DNA of 64,000 nucleotides from assembly GCF_025772985.1 (NCBI RefSeq), contig NZ_JAKMTB010000001.1, positions 1 through 64,000 of the forward strand, given 5' to 3'. The position numbers and the translations under genes were made by a program. Below the pieces are notes generated by a model that made no database searches, was not told where the DNA came from, and worked only from the letters and a program-made list of their open reading frames with translations. The stretch's first letter is position 1. Every line of letters starts with the position of its first letter. The DNA comes from Campylobacter sp. CNRCH_2014_0184h. Lineage in GTDB: Bacteria; Campylobacterota; Campylobacteria; Campylobacterales; Campylobacteraceae. Positions 36,140 to 46,092 of the stretch are shown one piece after another.

Positions 36140-37366
36140 TTAAATTTTTAAATTAAGCTCATTATCTGAACAAATGGCGCTAAATAAAACGTCTGTTGAA
36201 CTATTTAAAGCTGTTTCAACGCTATCTTGGATAACCCCTATGATAAATCCAACCGCAACTACTTGCATAGCTATGTCATAATCAATATTAAACAAAGAAC
36301 AGGCAAGTGGTATAAGTAAAAGCGAGCCTCCGGCAACCCCGCTAGCTCCACAAGCTGCAAATGCGGCTAAAACACTCAAAAGCATTGCTTGTAAAAAATT
36401 TATTTCAATACCTACTGTGTGAGCTGCCGCAAGACTTAATATAGCTATGGTTACAGCTGCTCCTGCCATATTAATCGTAGCGCCTAGTGGAATAGAAATG
36501 CTATATAAATTATTATTGATATTTAATTTAGAGCAAAGTGCCATATTTACAGGGATGTTTGCTGCAGAACTTCTTGTAAAAAATGCAAAAACAGCACTAT
36601 GTTTTAAGCAAATAAAAATCAAAGGATAAGGATTTTTCTTCGTATAAGCAAAAACAATTAAAGCGTTAATCACAAAGGCTACAAAAAACATGGTTAAAAC
36701 TAAAATTATTAATAATTTAACATAACTTAAAAGTCCTGCTGCTCCTGTTTGAGCAACTGAATTTGCTACAAGTCCAAAAATTCCAAAAGGAGCAAGCTTG
36801 ACTATAAATTTAACGATTTTTAACACGCCTTCGTTGATATCAGTAAAAAGTTGCTTTGCATCATTTGAACAATGTCTTAGAGCAAAACCCCCACCTATGG
36901 CCCAAGCTAATATGCTTAAATAATTTCCTGAAGATAAAGCGTGGATAGGATTATCTACTATTTGAAAAAGTAAGGTTTTAAATACTTCGCCTATATGCGC
37001 AGGGCTTGTAGTGGAAGCTTTTTCAATATCAGTTAATACTAATTCTACAGGAAAGATAAAGCTTATACTAACTGCGCTTAAAGAAGCTAAAAAAGTTCCA
37101 AATATATATAAGAAAATGATATGTTTTATTTTTTCGCTTCCATGGTTAAATTCTTTTGTGCAAATAGTTGTTAAGATTAAGATAAAAACTAAAATTGGCG
37201 CTATAGCTTTTAAAGCTCCTGTAAATAAAGCACCAAAAATATTTGCAAAAATAGCTAAATCTTTAGAAAAAACACCTACTAAAATTCCTAAAATAATACC
37301 TATGCAAATTTGTAAAATAAGATTTCCATCTTTATAGCGTTTGATTGCACAAGAAAATAAACTCAT
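36140..37366 (-). CDS. sstT: Sodium:serine/threonine symporter
   Basis: 408 aa, dicarboxylate/amino acid:cation symporter family. It has about eight membrane helices plus re-entrant loops, with the serine-rich [13 protein letters not shown] and the sodium motif [10 protein letters not shown]. It imports serine, a preferred Campylobacter carbon source, and threonine with Na+. It is the first gene of the long minus-strand run and is divergent from metK. With the exporter pair at 3170-4461, the window encodes both probable uptake and efflux of the same amino acids. Confidence 0.93.
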   Translation of the reverse strand: MSLFSCAIKRYKDGNLILQICIGIILGILVGVFSKDLAIFANIFGALFTGALKAIAPILVFILILTTICTKEFNHGSEKIKHIIFLYIFGTFLASLSAVSISFIFPVELVLTDIEKASTTSPAHIGEVFKTLLFQIVDNPIHALSSGNYLSILAWAIGGGFALRHCSNDAKQLFTDINEGVLKIVKFIVKLAPFGIFGLVANSVAQTGAAGLLSYVKLLIILVLTMFFVAFVINALIVFAYTKKNPYPLIFICLKHSAVFAFFTRSSAANIPVNMALCSKLNINNNLYSISIPLGATINMAGAAVTIAILSLAAAHTVGIEINFLQAMLLSVLAAFAACGASGVAGGSLLLIPLACSLFNIDYDIAMQVVAVGFIIGVIQDSVETALNSSTDVLFSAICSDNELNLKI

Positions 37367-37414
37367 TTTTTACCTTTTTTGTAGTGATAAATTTTTAATT
37401 TATTCTAACAAAGT

Positions 37415-37432
37415 AAAGCTTAAATAAGCTTT
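37415..37432. repeat. AGCT-rich palindrome between sstT and metK
   Basis: An 8-bp inverted repeat, aaagctta / taagcttt, with a 2-nt centre and a T-rich flank on the plus side. Three further AGCT tetramers lie at 37443-37467. It lies about 35-55 bp upstream of the likely metK start of transcription and looks more like an operator than a transcribed terminator. Function unknown. Confidence 0.4.
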
Positions 37433-37498
37433 TTTATTTTTAAGCTAGCTTATGTTAAAATAAAGCTAGAATTTTTATGATAAGGAATATTAAAAAAT

Positions 37499-38692
37499 AT
37501 GTATTTGTTTACTTCTGAAGTTGTTAGTGCAGGACATCCTGATAAATGTGCTGATATTATAGCTGATTCTATAGTGGATGCTTTCTTAACTCACGATAAA
37601 GATTCAAGGGTTGCTAGTGAGGTTTTTGTAGCAGGAAATAAAGTAGTAATTGGTGGTGAAATTAAATCAAAACATAAACTAGAAAAACAAGATTATGAAA
37701 ATATTGTAAAAAAAGCTCTAGCAGATATTGGCTATGATGGGCATCCACATTTTAGCAAAAAACAATGTTTACATCCTGATGATTTAGATGTAATGGTATT
37801 TTTAAATGAGCAAAGCCCTGATATCAATCAAGGTGTTGATCAAGAAGATGGAGAGATTGGAGCGGGTGATCAAGGGATAATGTTTGGTTTTGCAAGTAAT
37901 GAAGCAAAAGAATATATGCCAGCAGCTATTTCTTATGCTAGAATGCTTTGTGATAAAGTATATGAGTTTGCAAAAAACAATCCTGATAAACTTGGAGTGG
38001 ATATTAAAACTCAAGTGACAATTGATTATGTAAATAAAGAAAATTTTGAAAATTGTAAACCTCAAAGCATCCATACTATTGTAGTTTCAGCTCCTTGTGT
38101 TGAAAGTATGAAAATAGAAGATCTAAGAGCTTTAGTGATGGAATTGATTTTAGATTCAAATTTACCAAAAGAACTTTTTTGTCCAGAAAAAACAAGAATT
38201 TTAATCAATCCAACGGGAAAATATGTAAATCACAGCTCGTTGCATGATAGTGGTTTAACAGGAAGAAAACTTATAGTAGATAGCTTTGGTGGTTATGCTC
38301 CAATAGGCGGAGGAGCGCAATCTTCTAAAGATTATACTAAGGTTGATAGAAGTGGGCTTTATGCAGCAAGATGGCTTGCTAAAAATATCGTAGCCGCAGG
38401 TCTTGCTAAAAAATGCATAGTACAGCTTTCTTATGCTATAGGCGTAGCTAAACCAACTTCTGTAAGTGTGGATTGCATGGGAACAAACACAAGATTAAAT
38501 GATGATATTTTAAGTGATTTTGTGATGAAAACTTTCCCATTAACTCCAAATTGGATTAAAAATAAATTCAATCTTGATAAACCAAGTAAAGATACTTTCA
38601 TGTATGCTGATGTAGCTGCTCGTGGTCAAGTAGGTCAGGCTGATTATCCTTGGGAAAAATTGGACGCTCTTGATGAATTTAAAGCATTATAA
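37499..38692 (+). CDS. metK: S-adenosylmethionine synthase
   Basis: 397 aa. It makes SAM from methionine and ATP. GHPDKCADIIADSIVDA begins the enzyme; GAGDQGIMFGFA, GGGAQSSKDYTKVDRSG and DIKTQVTIDY are family motifs. AAGGA lies 12 nt before the ATG. No SAM riboswitch is visible upstream. Its last 49 bp overlap the convergent lnt gene. Confidence 0.97.
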   Translation: MYLFTSEVVSAGHPDKCADIIADSIVDAFLTHDKDSRVASEVFVAGNKVVIGGEIKSKHKLEKQDYENIVKKALADIGYDGHPHFSKKQCLHPDDLDVMVFLNEQSPDINQGVDQEDGEIGAGDQGIMFGFASNEAKEYMPAAISYARMLCDKVYEFAKNNPDKLGVDIKTQVTIDYVNKENFENCKPQSIHTIVVSAPCVESMKIEDLRALVMELILDSNLPKELFCPEKTRILINPTGKYVNHSSLHDSGLTGRKLIVDSFGGYAPIGGGAQSSKDYTKVDRSGLYAARWLAKNIVAAGLAKKCIVQLSYAIGVAKPTSVSVDCMGTNTRLNDDILSDFVMKTFPLTPNWIKNKFNLDKPSKDTFMYADVAARGQVGQADYPWEKLDALDEFKAL

Positions 38693-40026
38693 TAATGAAG
38701 CTTTTGAGCTTCATTTTGCTTTAAAAGTTTTTCTTTTATCTTTAAAATCAATATCTTTTTTGACTTAATTACAGCATTTTCTTTTCCATTAACTGCATGA
38801 TATATACTTACATTATAATTATTTGCATAAAAACGCATTAGAAAATTTTGTAATTTATACTCACTTGAAAAATTAAACCAAGCATTGTTTGAAATAGCGA
38901 TGATGATTTTTGAGTGTTTATAAAGTTTTTCTTTTGTAGCTTCAAAGCAGATAGCATTAGTGATGAGTTGATTATTTAGAGTGTATTGATTTAATTCCTT
39001 TCCTTTTGAAAATTCATCAATATTTAAAAGATATTTTTTAAAAAAGGTTTTAAATATAGGAATTTCTTCCCCAAAAGGCACAAGATAGTGTTTGTTAAAA
39101 ACTTGTATGTTGCCATTGTCAAATACATAAGTGCTATTGTATAGATGATTAGGTGTGGTACTTATAGCACCTGTGATGATGATGATTTGTTTTGATAAAT
39201 CTTTTAAAGCTTGTAAATAACTTGGAGCTTTATTTAAAGCAAAGGCAAAAGCTGTTTCAGGAAAAACAATTACTTCTTTACCTTCTTTTATGGCCTGATT
39301 GATTTGATAAAATATATCTTTAGAATGAGTGTGTAAATTTTCTTGTATGAATTTTTGATCTTGGGAGATATTAGTTTGAATTAATTTATAGTCTAAATTT
39401 AATGTTTGCGATTGTTTTTGATTATATTGGGCTCCAATTAGAATAAGGATTAAAATGATTGCTATTTTATAATATCTTGAAATGTATTTTTCATAATAAA
39501 AATAAGCAATCAAAAACATAGCTATAATGCCTTGATAACTTGCATCAAAGATTCCATATACACTTAAAACACCCCAATTTAGCCAATCAAATCCAAAAGG
39601 ATGAACAAAACTAAGTAAAAAAATCCCACAAAGCCTTAAAAAATCATATTTAAGAAAAAAACATACCAAAAATAATAATCCATAAATTAATCCGATTAAG
39701 ATAATTTCTAAAGGAATTAAATAAGCTAAATCAAAATAAATTGATGATAAAGCTATCCACCAAAACCATAAAATTCCTACAAAAAATCCGGTATAAAAAT
39801 ATCCTATTTTACTTTTATTTCTTAGCAATAAAATCAAACCATATATACTTAAAAATGGTGAAATAAATTCAAAAAGTAAATTTTCAAAAAAAGAAAAATA
39901 AATAAAATTTGACAATAAAAGTGCAGAAAAAAAGGCTTTTATTATTTTAAAAGTGGTAGAATTAGAATTTATGAACTTTAAAAAAAGGGGAAGAAATGGC
40001 AGAAAACGGAAATATTTGGACTTCAT
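38644..40026 (-). CDS. lnt: Apolipoprotein N-acyltransferase
   Basis: 460 aa. It adds the third acyl chain to lipoproteins in the inner membrane. About six N-terminal membrane helices are followed by a nitrilase-like domain with the Glu-Lys-Cys triad: FPETAFAFALN, NKHYLVPFGEEIP and NAICFEA. The ATG at 40026 has GAGAGG 6 nt upstream and is the only ATG available, although it lies inside yajC on the other strand (31-bp 5' overlap). The 3' end overlaps metK by 49 bp. The window encodes at least two lipoproteins (LptE and the TlpA-like protein). Confidence 0.88.
   Translation of the reverse strand: MKSKYFRFLPFLPLFLKFINSNSTTFKIIKAFFSALLLSNFIYFSFFENLLFEFISPFLSIYGLILLLRNKSKIGYFYTGFFVGILWFWWIALSSIYFDLAYLIPLEIILIGLIYGLLFLVCFFLKYDFLRLCGIFLLSFVHPFGFDWLNWGVLSVYGIFDASYQGIIAMFLIAYFYYEKYISRYYKIAIILILILIGAQYNQKQSQTLNLDYKLIQTNISQDQKFIQENLHTHSKDIFYQINQAIKEGKEVIVFPETAFAFALNKAPSYLQALKDLSKQIIIITGAISTTPNHLYNSTYVFDNGNIQVFNKHYLVPFGEEIPIFKTFFKKYLLNIDEFSKGKELNQYTLNNQLITNAICFEATKEKLYKHSKIIIAISNNAWFNFSSEYKLQNFLMRFYANNYNVSIYHAVNGKENAVIKSKKILILKIKEKLLKQNEAQKLHYYNALNSSRASNFSQG
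38694..38715 (+). terminator. Terminator after metK, inside the lnt coding region
   Basis: The perfect 9-bp stem aatgaagct / agcttcatt has a 4-nt loop and is followed by ttgcttt. It starts 2 nt after the metK stop and is embedded in lnt codons on the other strand. Confidence 0.6.
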
Positions 40027-40271
40027 TGTTGCCTCTCATTGTGCTTTTTGCGATTTTTTATTTTTTGGTTATCAGACCACAACAAAAACAAGCAAAAGAC
40101 CACAAATTAATGGTTTTATCTTTAGAAAAAGGAGATAAAATCATCACAAATGGTGGGATAATTTGCGAGGTGGTAAAACCAGAAGAGGATTTTATCAAAG
40201 TTAAGCTTAATGATGAAAATGTAGTTGTAAAAATTTCTAGAGATTTCATAGCAAAGAAAATTGATGCGTAG
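39996..40271 (+). CDS. yajC: Preprotein translocase subunit YajC
   Basis: 91 aa. A single N-terminal membrane helix (LLPLIVLFAIFYFLVI) is followed by RPQQKQAKDHK and a small soluble domain (GDKIITNGGIICEV). It associates with SecDF at the Sec translocon. It has an AGGGGAAG ribosome site. secD begins within its last codons. Confidence 0.94.
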   Translation: MAENGNIWTSLLPLIVLFAIFYFLVIRPQQKQAKDHKLMVLSLEKGDKIITNGGIICEVVKPEEDFIKVKLNDENVVVKISRDFIAKKIDA

Positions 40272-41844
40272 TGGAAAAATTACTTATAGAAGTATCATTT
40301 TCTTTGTAGTTTTTCTTATAGGATTAATTTTTTCCATACCTTCTTTTATGCAAACCCAAAGTGGTGCTAAGATCAACCTGGGACTTGATTTGCAAGGTGG
40401 TTTGCATATGTTATTAGGTGTAGAAGTAGAAGAGGCGGTTAAATCAAAGGTTAAATCCATAGCCTCTTCTCTTAGTTATTCTATCAATAAAGAAGATATT
40501 ATTGTTGATAAAATCAAAGTAAATGATACTAGTATTAAATTTAGTTTATTAGATGAAAATGATGTAGCTAAGGTTGATTTGTTATTAAAAGACATTAAAG
40601 GCTTGGCTATTACACACGAAAATTTACACTACACACTTTTTTTAACCCAAGAAGAAATCAAACTAACTCATGAACAAGCTATTTTACAAGCTGTAGAAAC
40701 CATTAGAAACAGACTTGATCAATTTGGCCTTGCAGAGCCAAATGTAGCAAGATCAGGTGAGGATAAAATTTTAGTCGAACTTCCAGGTATTAAAACTGCT
40801 GCAGATGAGGCTAGAGCTAGAGAGCTTATCGCAAAAGCTGCACATTTGCAATTAATGGAAGTAGATGATGTTAGAATGGATCAGGTAAATAATCTTACTC
40901 CAGCTCAAGCTGCTGAATATGGAGATTTGATTTTTGAAGATGCAAAAAATCCTCAAATTAAATATCTAGTAAAATCTATACCTATTCTTGATGGTTCTAT
41001 GCTAACAGATGCAAAAGTAGGTTTTGCACAAAGCAATAATCTTCCTGTGATTAATTTTACCTTAAATTCAGAAGGTGCGAAAAAATTTGGAGATTATACT
41101 GGGAATAATGTAGGCAAACGCTTAGCTATAGTTTTGGATAATAAAGTATATTCAGCTCCAAGAATTAATGAAAGAATAGGTGGAGGTAGTGGCCAAATTA
41201 GTGGTAGCTTTACTGTAGAAGAAGCTCATGATGTGGCTATTGCTTTAAGAAGTGGGGCGCTTTTAGCACCGGTTAAAATGCTTGAAAAAAGAAGTGTTGG
41301 ACCATCTTTGGGTGCTGATAGTATTAAAATGAGTATGATAGCCTTAGCAGGTGCTTCTATATTAGTTATTGCATTTATGGTGATGTATTATGGTATAGCA
41401 GGAATTTTTGCTAATATTGCTTTAGTGGCAAATATTTTAGTGATTATTGCTGTAATGGCTATGTTTGGAGCAACTTTGACTTTACCTGGTATGGCAGGAC
41501 TTGTACTGACTGTGGGTATGGCAGTAGATTCTAATGTTATTATTAATGAAAGAATTAGAGAATTATTGCGAGAAGGTGCTAGCATAAGGCAAAGTGTTGA
41601 AAATGGTTATAAGCATGCAATGAGCGCGATTTTAGATTCTAATATTACTTCGCTTATTACTTCAGTGGTACTTTATGCTTATGGAACAGGTGCGGTAAAA
41701 GGTTTTGCGGTGACTTTGAGTATTGGGATTTTAGTTTCGATGATTACTTCTATTGTTGGAACTCATGGTATGTTTGAAATGTTTATGAACCGTATGGAAA
41801 AAAGCAATAACACAAGATTATGGTTTGGATATAGGAGACCTTAA
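40264..41844 (+). CDS. secD: Protein translocase subunit SecD
   Basis: 526 aa. It has a first membrane helix, the large periplasmic P1 region (NLGLDLQGGLHMLLGVEVEEA, ETIRNRLDQFGLAEPNV) and five C-terminal helices (GMAVDSNVIINERIREL). It uses the proton motive force to assist protein export. The ATG at 40264 is preferred over the TTG one codon earlier. It shares one base with secF. Confidence 0.95.
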   Translation: MRSGKITYRSIIFFVVFLIGLIFSIPSFMQTQSGAKINLGLDLQGGLHMLLGVEVEEAVKSKVKSIASSLSYSINKEDIIVDKIKVNDTSIKFSLLDENDVAKVDLLLKDIKGLAITHENLHYTLFLTQEEIKLTHEQAILQAVETIRNRLDQFGLAEPNVARSGEDKILVELPGIKTAADEARARELIAKAAHLQLMEVDDVRMDQVNNLTPAQAAEYGDLIFEDAKNPQIKYLVKSIPILDGSMLTDAKVGFAQSNNLPVINFTLNSEGAKKFGDYTGNNVGKRLAIVLDNKVYSAPRINERIGGGSGQISGSFTVEEAHDVAIALRSGALLAPVKMLEKRSVGPSLGADSIKMSMIALAGASILVIAFMVMYYGIAGIFANIALVANILVIIAVMAMFGATLTLPGMAGLVLTVGMAVDSNVIINERIRELLREGASIRQSVENGYKHAMSAILDSNITSLITSVVLYAYGTGAVKGFAVTLSIGILVSMITSIVGTHGMFEMFMNRMEKSNNTRLWFGYRRP

Positions 41845-42815
41845 TGCAATTTTTTAGTCAAAAACATGTTTATGATTTTATGAGAATGAGATTTGCAGCC
41901 ATCTCTTTGTCTTTTATTTTATTTTTTGGTTCTATTTTTATCCTTTTTACTAAGGGTTTAAATTTTGGTATTGATTTTACCGGTGGAACTTTGGTGCAAC
42001 TTCAATATGAGCAAAAAGCTCCTTTGGCCGAAATTCGTAAAGCTTTATCTATAAATGAAAATTTAAAAGGAGCTAGTGTTACTGAATTTGGTAGTGCTAA
42101 TGAAGTTATTATTCGTTTTTCAGGAAGTAGCGATAGCTTGGGAAGTGATATTGGAGTAAGTATTGCAAATTTGTTAAAAGATACAGGTAAATTTGAAGTG
42201 CGCCGCGTGGATGTAGTAGGTCCAAAAGTAGGAGACGAACTGCGTAATAAAGGTCTTATGGCGGTTGGAATTTCTTTGATTGCTATTTTGATTTATTTGG
42301 CAGTGAGATTTGAATGGCGTTTTGCTATGGCTTCTATTGTGTGTGAAATTCATGATATAGTCATTACTTTAGGTGCTATTGCGTTATTTGAAATAGATGT
42401 AAATTTAGATATTTTGGCGGCTGTTTTAACTGTGCTTGGATATTCTTTAAATGATACGATTATTATTTTTGATAGGATTAGAGAAGGTGTTAAAACAAGT
42501 AAAAATTCAAAACTTGATTTAATTATCAATGAATCAGTTTCAGCTACTTTATCAAGAACTACTTTAACAACGGGTTTAACTTTAATTACTGTTGTAGTGC
42601 TTTATTTCTTTGGCGGATCTATGATAGAAGGTTTTGCTCTAACTATGATAGTGGGTATTGTAGCAGGTACTGCAAGTTCTATATTTGTAGCAAGTCCAGC
42701 ACTTTTATGGTTTAAATTTAGTGTTACGCAGTATCGTCAAAAAGAATTAGAAAAAGTAAAGAAAAAACAAGAAAAAGAGAAATTAAGAGCGATGTATGAA
42801 AAAGGAACGGTGTAA
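41844..42815 (+). CDS. secF: Protein translocase subunit SecF
   Basis: 323 aa with six membrane helices and a small periplasmic domain. FGIDFTGGTLVQLQYE and the VLGYSLNDTIIIFDRIRE motif in the fourth-fifth helix region are diagnostic. It partners SecD. The lysine/glutamate-rich tail (KKKQEKEKLR) is cytoplasmic. Confidence 0.96.
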   Translation: MQFFSQKHVYDFMRMRFAAISLSFILFFGSIFILFTKGLNFGIDFTGGTLVQLQYEQKAPLAEIRKALSINENLKGASVTEFGSANEVIIRFSGSSDSLGSDIGVSIANLLKDTGKFEVRRVDVVGPKVGDELRNKGLMAVGISLIAILIYLAVRFEWRFAMASIVCEIHDIVITLGAIALFEIDVNLDILAAVLTVLGYSLNDTIIIFDRIREGVKTSKNSKLDLIINESVSATLSRTTLTTGLTLITVVVLYFFGGSMIEGFALTMIVGIVAGTASSIFVASPALLWFKFSVTQYRQKELEKVKKKQEKEKLRAMYEKGTV

Positions 42816-42817
42816 AA

Positions 42818-43159
42818 ATGAATTGGGGTAAGGTTATTTATATCTTTTTTGCTCTAATGAGCTTAACTACAACCGCAGGATTTTTATATGATCAAAATGA
42901 AGTTGCTTTATTTATTGCAGCTTGTGTGAATTTAATTTCTACTTTATTGAAAATTGGGGTTAGAAATTTCTTAGCAGCTGAATTATTTGCTAGTTCTTTG
43001 GTAGCTGATTTGCATTTAATTCCAGCTTTTGCTTTAATACAAATTAATCCAGAAGCTAATGTTATGGTTTATACTTTAGCAATTGGTGCTTTGATAGCTA
43101 ATATCTTTTCAATGATTTTAGTTATAGTTGATTCAGTAAAAAATCAAGAAGAAAATTAG
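42818..43159 (+). CDS. Small DUF6394-type membrane protein
   Basis: 113 aa with about four hydrophobic segments and little else; short charged termini. It lies 2 nt after secF and just before leuS. C. jejuni carries the same small protein in the same place. Function unknown; a link to SecDF rests only on gene order. Confidence 0.75.
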   Translation: MNWGKVIYIFFALMSLTTTAGFLYDQNEVALFIAACVNLISTLLKIGVRNFLAAELFASSLVADLHLIPAFALIQINPEANVMVYTLAIGALIANIFSMILVIVDSVKNQEEN

Positions 43160-43167
43160 GAGTGAAA

Positions 43168-45597
43168 ATGGCATATGAAGCAGGTAAAATAGAAAAAAAA
43201 TGGCAAAAAATTTGGCAAGAAAAAGAATATTTTGAACCAAAAGATGATTTTTCTTTACCAAAAAAATACATTTTATCTATGTTTCCATACCCAAGTGGTA
43301 GAATTCATATGGGACATGTGAGAAACTATAGCATAGGTGATGCTATGGCTAGGTATTATAGAAAAAAAGGTTTTAACGTCTTACATCCTATAGGTTTTGA
43401 CAGTTTTGGTATGCCTGCTGAAAATGCTGCGATTAAACATGGTATCCATCCTAAAAAATGGACTTATGAAAATATTGATTATATGCAAAATGAGCTTGCT
43501 TCTTTGGGTTTTTCTTTTTCTAAAAAGAGAATGCTTGCTACTTCTGACCCTTTATATACTAAATTTGAGCAAGAATTTTTCATCAAAATGTATGAGAAAG
43601 GGCTTGTTTATACTAAAGAAGCTGAAGTTAATTGGTGTGAGAATGATAAAACAGTCTTAGCAAATGAGCAAGTTGAAGATGGCAAATGTTGGCGTTGTGG
43701 GCATGAAGTCATTAGAAAAAAAATGCCAGGATATTATGTAAAAATTACCGCTTATGCAGATGAATTATTGCAAGATCTTAAAAAATTAGAAGGAAAATGG
43801 CCAAGTCAAGTTCTAACCATGCAAGAAAATTGGATAGGTAAAAGCACAGGGCTTAGTTTTGATTTTGATATAGAAGAAAATGATAAAATCAGCGCAAAAA
43901 AGATCAATGTTTTTACCACAAGAGCTGAGACTATTTATGGAGTATCTTACATCGCTTTAGCGCCTGATCATGAAATAGTAAATGAATTAATTGATAAAAA
44001 GTTACTAGATCAAGATATTATAGCTAAAATTCAAAATATACAAAATCAAACACCACGCCAAAGACAGGCCGCACCAAAAGAAGGATATTTTTTAAATCTT
44101 TATGTAATCCATCCACTAAGTAAAGAAAAAATTCCTTTATGGGTAGCTAATTTTGTTTTAAGTGATTATGGTAGTGGTGCTGTTATGAGTGTACCTGCTC
44201 ATGATGAAAGAGATTATGAGTTTGCAAAAACTTATAATTTGGCTATAAAAAAAGTAATTTATAAAGATGAAAATGACGCACAATGCTACACTTTAAAAGA
44301 AGGCGTTTTAACTAATAGTGGTGAATTTGATCAATTAGAATGCAATGATGCTAGAGAAAAAATTAGTTTAAAAATTGAATCTTTGGGTATTGGTAAAAAG
44401 GTTACTAATTTTAAAATTCGTGATTGGGGTGTTTCTAGACAAAGATATTGGGGAGCTCCTATACCAATGATTAAGTGTGACTCTTGTAGCATAGTTCCTC
44501 AAAAAATAGAAAATTTACCTATTACCTTGCCTGAGGATGTGGTGATAAATGGAGAAGGAAATCCACTTGATAAGCATGAAACATGGAAAGAGTGCGTTTG
44601 TCCAAAATGTGGTAAAAAAGCGCAAAAAGAAAGCGATACTTTAGATACTTTCTTTGAAAGTTCTTGGTATTTTGCGCGTTTTGCAAGTGATGATAAAACA
44701 TGGCAAGAAAAAGCAGTAGATGAAAAAAGTGTTAATTATTGGATGAATGTTGATGAATATATTGGTGGGATTGAACATGCGATATTGCATTTACTCTATG
44801 CTAGATTTTTCCAAAAAGCACTTAGAGATTTGGGTTATTTAAAAGATGATGAGCCTTTTAATAGACTTTTAACCCAAGGAATGGTCACTAAAGATGGTGC
44901 TAAGATGAGTAAGTCTAAGGGGAATGTGGTTGATCCTGATTATATTATAGAAAAATATGGAGCAGATAGTGCAAGATTGTTTATACTGTTTGCTGCACCA
45001 CCTGCTAAAGAACTTGAATGGAACGATAGTGCATTAGAAGGTGCGTTTAAATTTATCAATAGGCTTTATGAAAAGGCTATGAGTTTAGAATGTGGAAAAT
45101 TACAAGAAATTGATCATCAAAGTTTAAATAAAGAAGAAAAATATGCTAGATTAAAAGTATATGAAGCTTTGAAAAAATCTTTCGAAGTTTATGAAGAAAG
45201 CTTTGCCTTTAATACCTTAATAGCTGCATGTATGGAGGCTTTAAATGCCTTAAATGCTATAAATCATAAAGAAGTTTCAAAAGAAGCTTTTTATATTATT
45301 TTAAATATCTTAGAGCCTATCATCCCTCATGTTTGTTTTGAACTTAGTGAGTATTTATTTAAATGTGATAATTTTAAAGTATTAAAAATAAAAGATGAAG
45401 TTTTTGTAAAAGATAGTTTTAATATAGCTATTAGTGTTAATGGTAAAAAAAGAGCACAGATTGAAATAAATTCAGAAGCTAAAGAAGATGAGATTTTAGC
45501 TTTAGCTAAAGAAAATGTTGCAAAATGGCTAGAAGGAAAAACTATAGTAAAAGAAATTTATATTGATAAGAAATTGGTAAATTTGGTGATTAAATGA
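43168..45597 (+). CDS. leuS: Leucyl-tRNA synthetase
   Basis: 809 aa from the ATG at 43168, chosen because AGGAG (43158-43162) is correctly spaced and the protein then begins MAYEAG as in C. jejuni; a GTG at 43162 would lie in the ribosome site. HMGH lies in [20 protein letters not shown] in [15 protein letters not shown], and a CP1 editing domain ([12 protein letters not shown]) is present. CxxC pairs (CWRCG, CPKCG) suggest zinc binding. Confidence 0.96.
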   Translation: MAYEAGKIEKKWQKIWQEKEYFEPKDDFSLPKKYILSMFPYPSGRIHMGHVRNYSIGDAMARYYRKKGFNVLHPIGFDSFGMPAENAAIKHGIHPKKWTYENIDYMQNELASLGFSFSKKRMLATSDPLYTKFEQEFFIKMYEKGLVYTKEAEVNWCENDKTVLANEQVEDGKCWRCGHEVIRKKMPGYYVKITAYADELLQDLKKLEGKWPSQVLTMQENWIGKSTGLSFDFDIEENDKISAKKINVFTTRAETIYGVSYIALAPDHEIVNELIDKKLLDQDIIAKIQNIQNQTPRQRQAAPKEGYFLNLYVIHPLSKEKIPLWVANFVLSDYGSGAVMSVPAHDERDYEFAKTYNLAIKKVIYKDENDAQCYTLKEGVLTNSGEFDQLECNDAREKISLKIESLGIGKKVTNFKIRDWGVSRQRYWGAPIPMIKCDSCSIVPQKIENLPITLPEDVVINGEGNPLDKHETWKECVCPKCGKKAQKESDTLDTFFESSWYFARFASDDKTWQEKAVDEKSVNYWMNVDEYIGGIEHAILHLLYARFFQKALRDLGYLKDDEPFNRLLTQGMVTKDGAKMSKSKGNVVDPDYIIEKYGADSARLFILFAAPPAKELEWNDSALEGAFKFINRLYEKAMSLECGKLQEIDHQSLNKEEKYARLKVYEALKKSFEVYEESFAFNTLIAACMEALNALNAINHKEVSKEAFYIILNILEPIIPHVCFELSEYLFKCDNFKVLKIKDEVFVKDSFNIAISVNGKKRAQIEINSEAKEDEILALAKENVAKWLEGKTIVKEIYIDKKLVNLVIK

Positions 45598-46091
45598 AAA
45601 AATATCTAGTGTTGTTTTTTGCTTTTTTCATCATAGCTTGTGGATATATTCCCTCTTCGCAGATGGCAAGTAGAGTTTTGGGCGAAAATGTATTTTTAAA
45701 AATCAATATTAGCAAACAAGATCCTGAAAACAGTGTTTACATAACAGATATTCTAAGAGAAGCTATGCTTAATAAGCTTGGTAGAAAAATCACAGATGAA
45801 TATAATGCAGATAGTTCTATTATAGTTACGATGAAAAAATTAGAATTTCATCCTATAGTTTATGATAAAAATGGTTATGTAATTTATTATAAAGCGGAGC
45901 TTTATTTGGAGTTTGTGTTGCGTTATAAAAATGGCAAGGAAGAAATTGTAAATACTAAAGGGAGTTATAATTTTGATATTAATCCAAACTCTATCATCAG
46001 TGATCAAGCAAGATTTGAAGCAATTAAAAATGCATCAAGTGAAGCTTTTGATGAATTTGTTTCTATTATAGCTATTAGGGGTTATAAATAA
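45594..46091 (+). CDS. lptE: LPS-assembly lipoprotein LptE
   Basis: 165 aa. A lipoprotein signal ends at C16 in [11 protein letters not shown]. The following domain has the LptE pattern ([16 protein letters not shown], then beta strands and an [11 protein letters not shown] helix). It plugs the LptD outer-membrane channel that places lipo-oligosaccharide on the surface. It overlaps leuS by 4 nt, an arrangement seen in other bacteria too (leuS-lptE). Confidence 0.85.
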   Translation: MKKYLVLFFAFFIIACGYIPSSQMASRVLGENVFLKINISKQDPENSVYITDILREAMLNKLGRKITDEYNADSSIIVTMKKLEFHPIVYDKNGYVIYYKAELYLEFVLRYKNGKEEIVNTKGSYNFDINPNSIISDQARFEAIKNASSEAFDEFVSIIAIRGYK

Positions 46092-46092
46092 A

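Noticed and set aside
37366-37499. Possible SAM riboswitch upstream of metK
   Set aside because: None of the conserved SAM-I or SAM-II core segments is present, and the 132-bp divergent spacer leaves little room once both promoters are placed.
43162-43167. GTG at 43162 as start of leuS
   Set aside because: It overlaps the AGGAG ribosome site; the ATG at 43168 is correctly spaced and gives the conserved MAYEA start.
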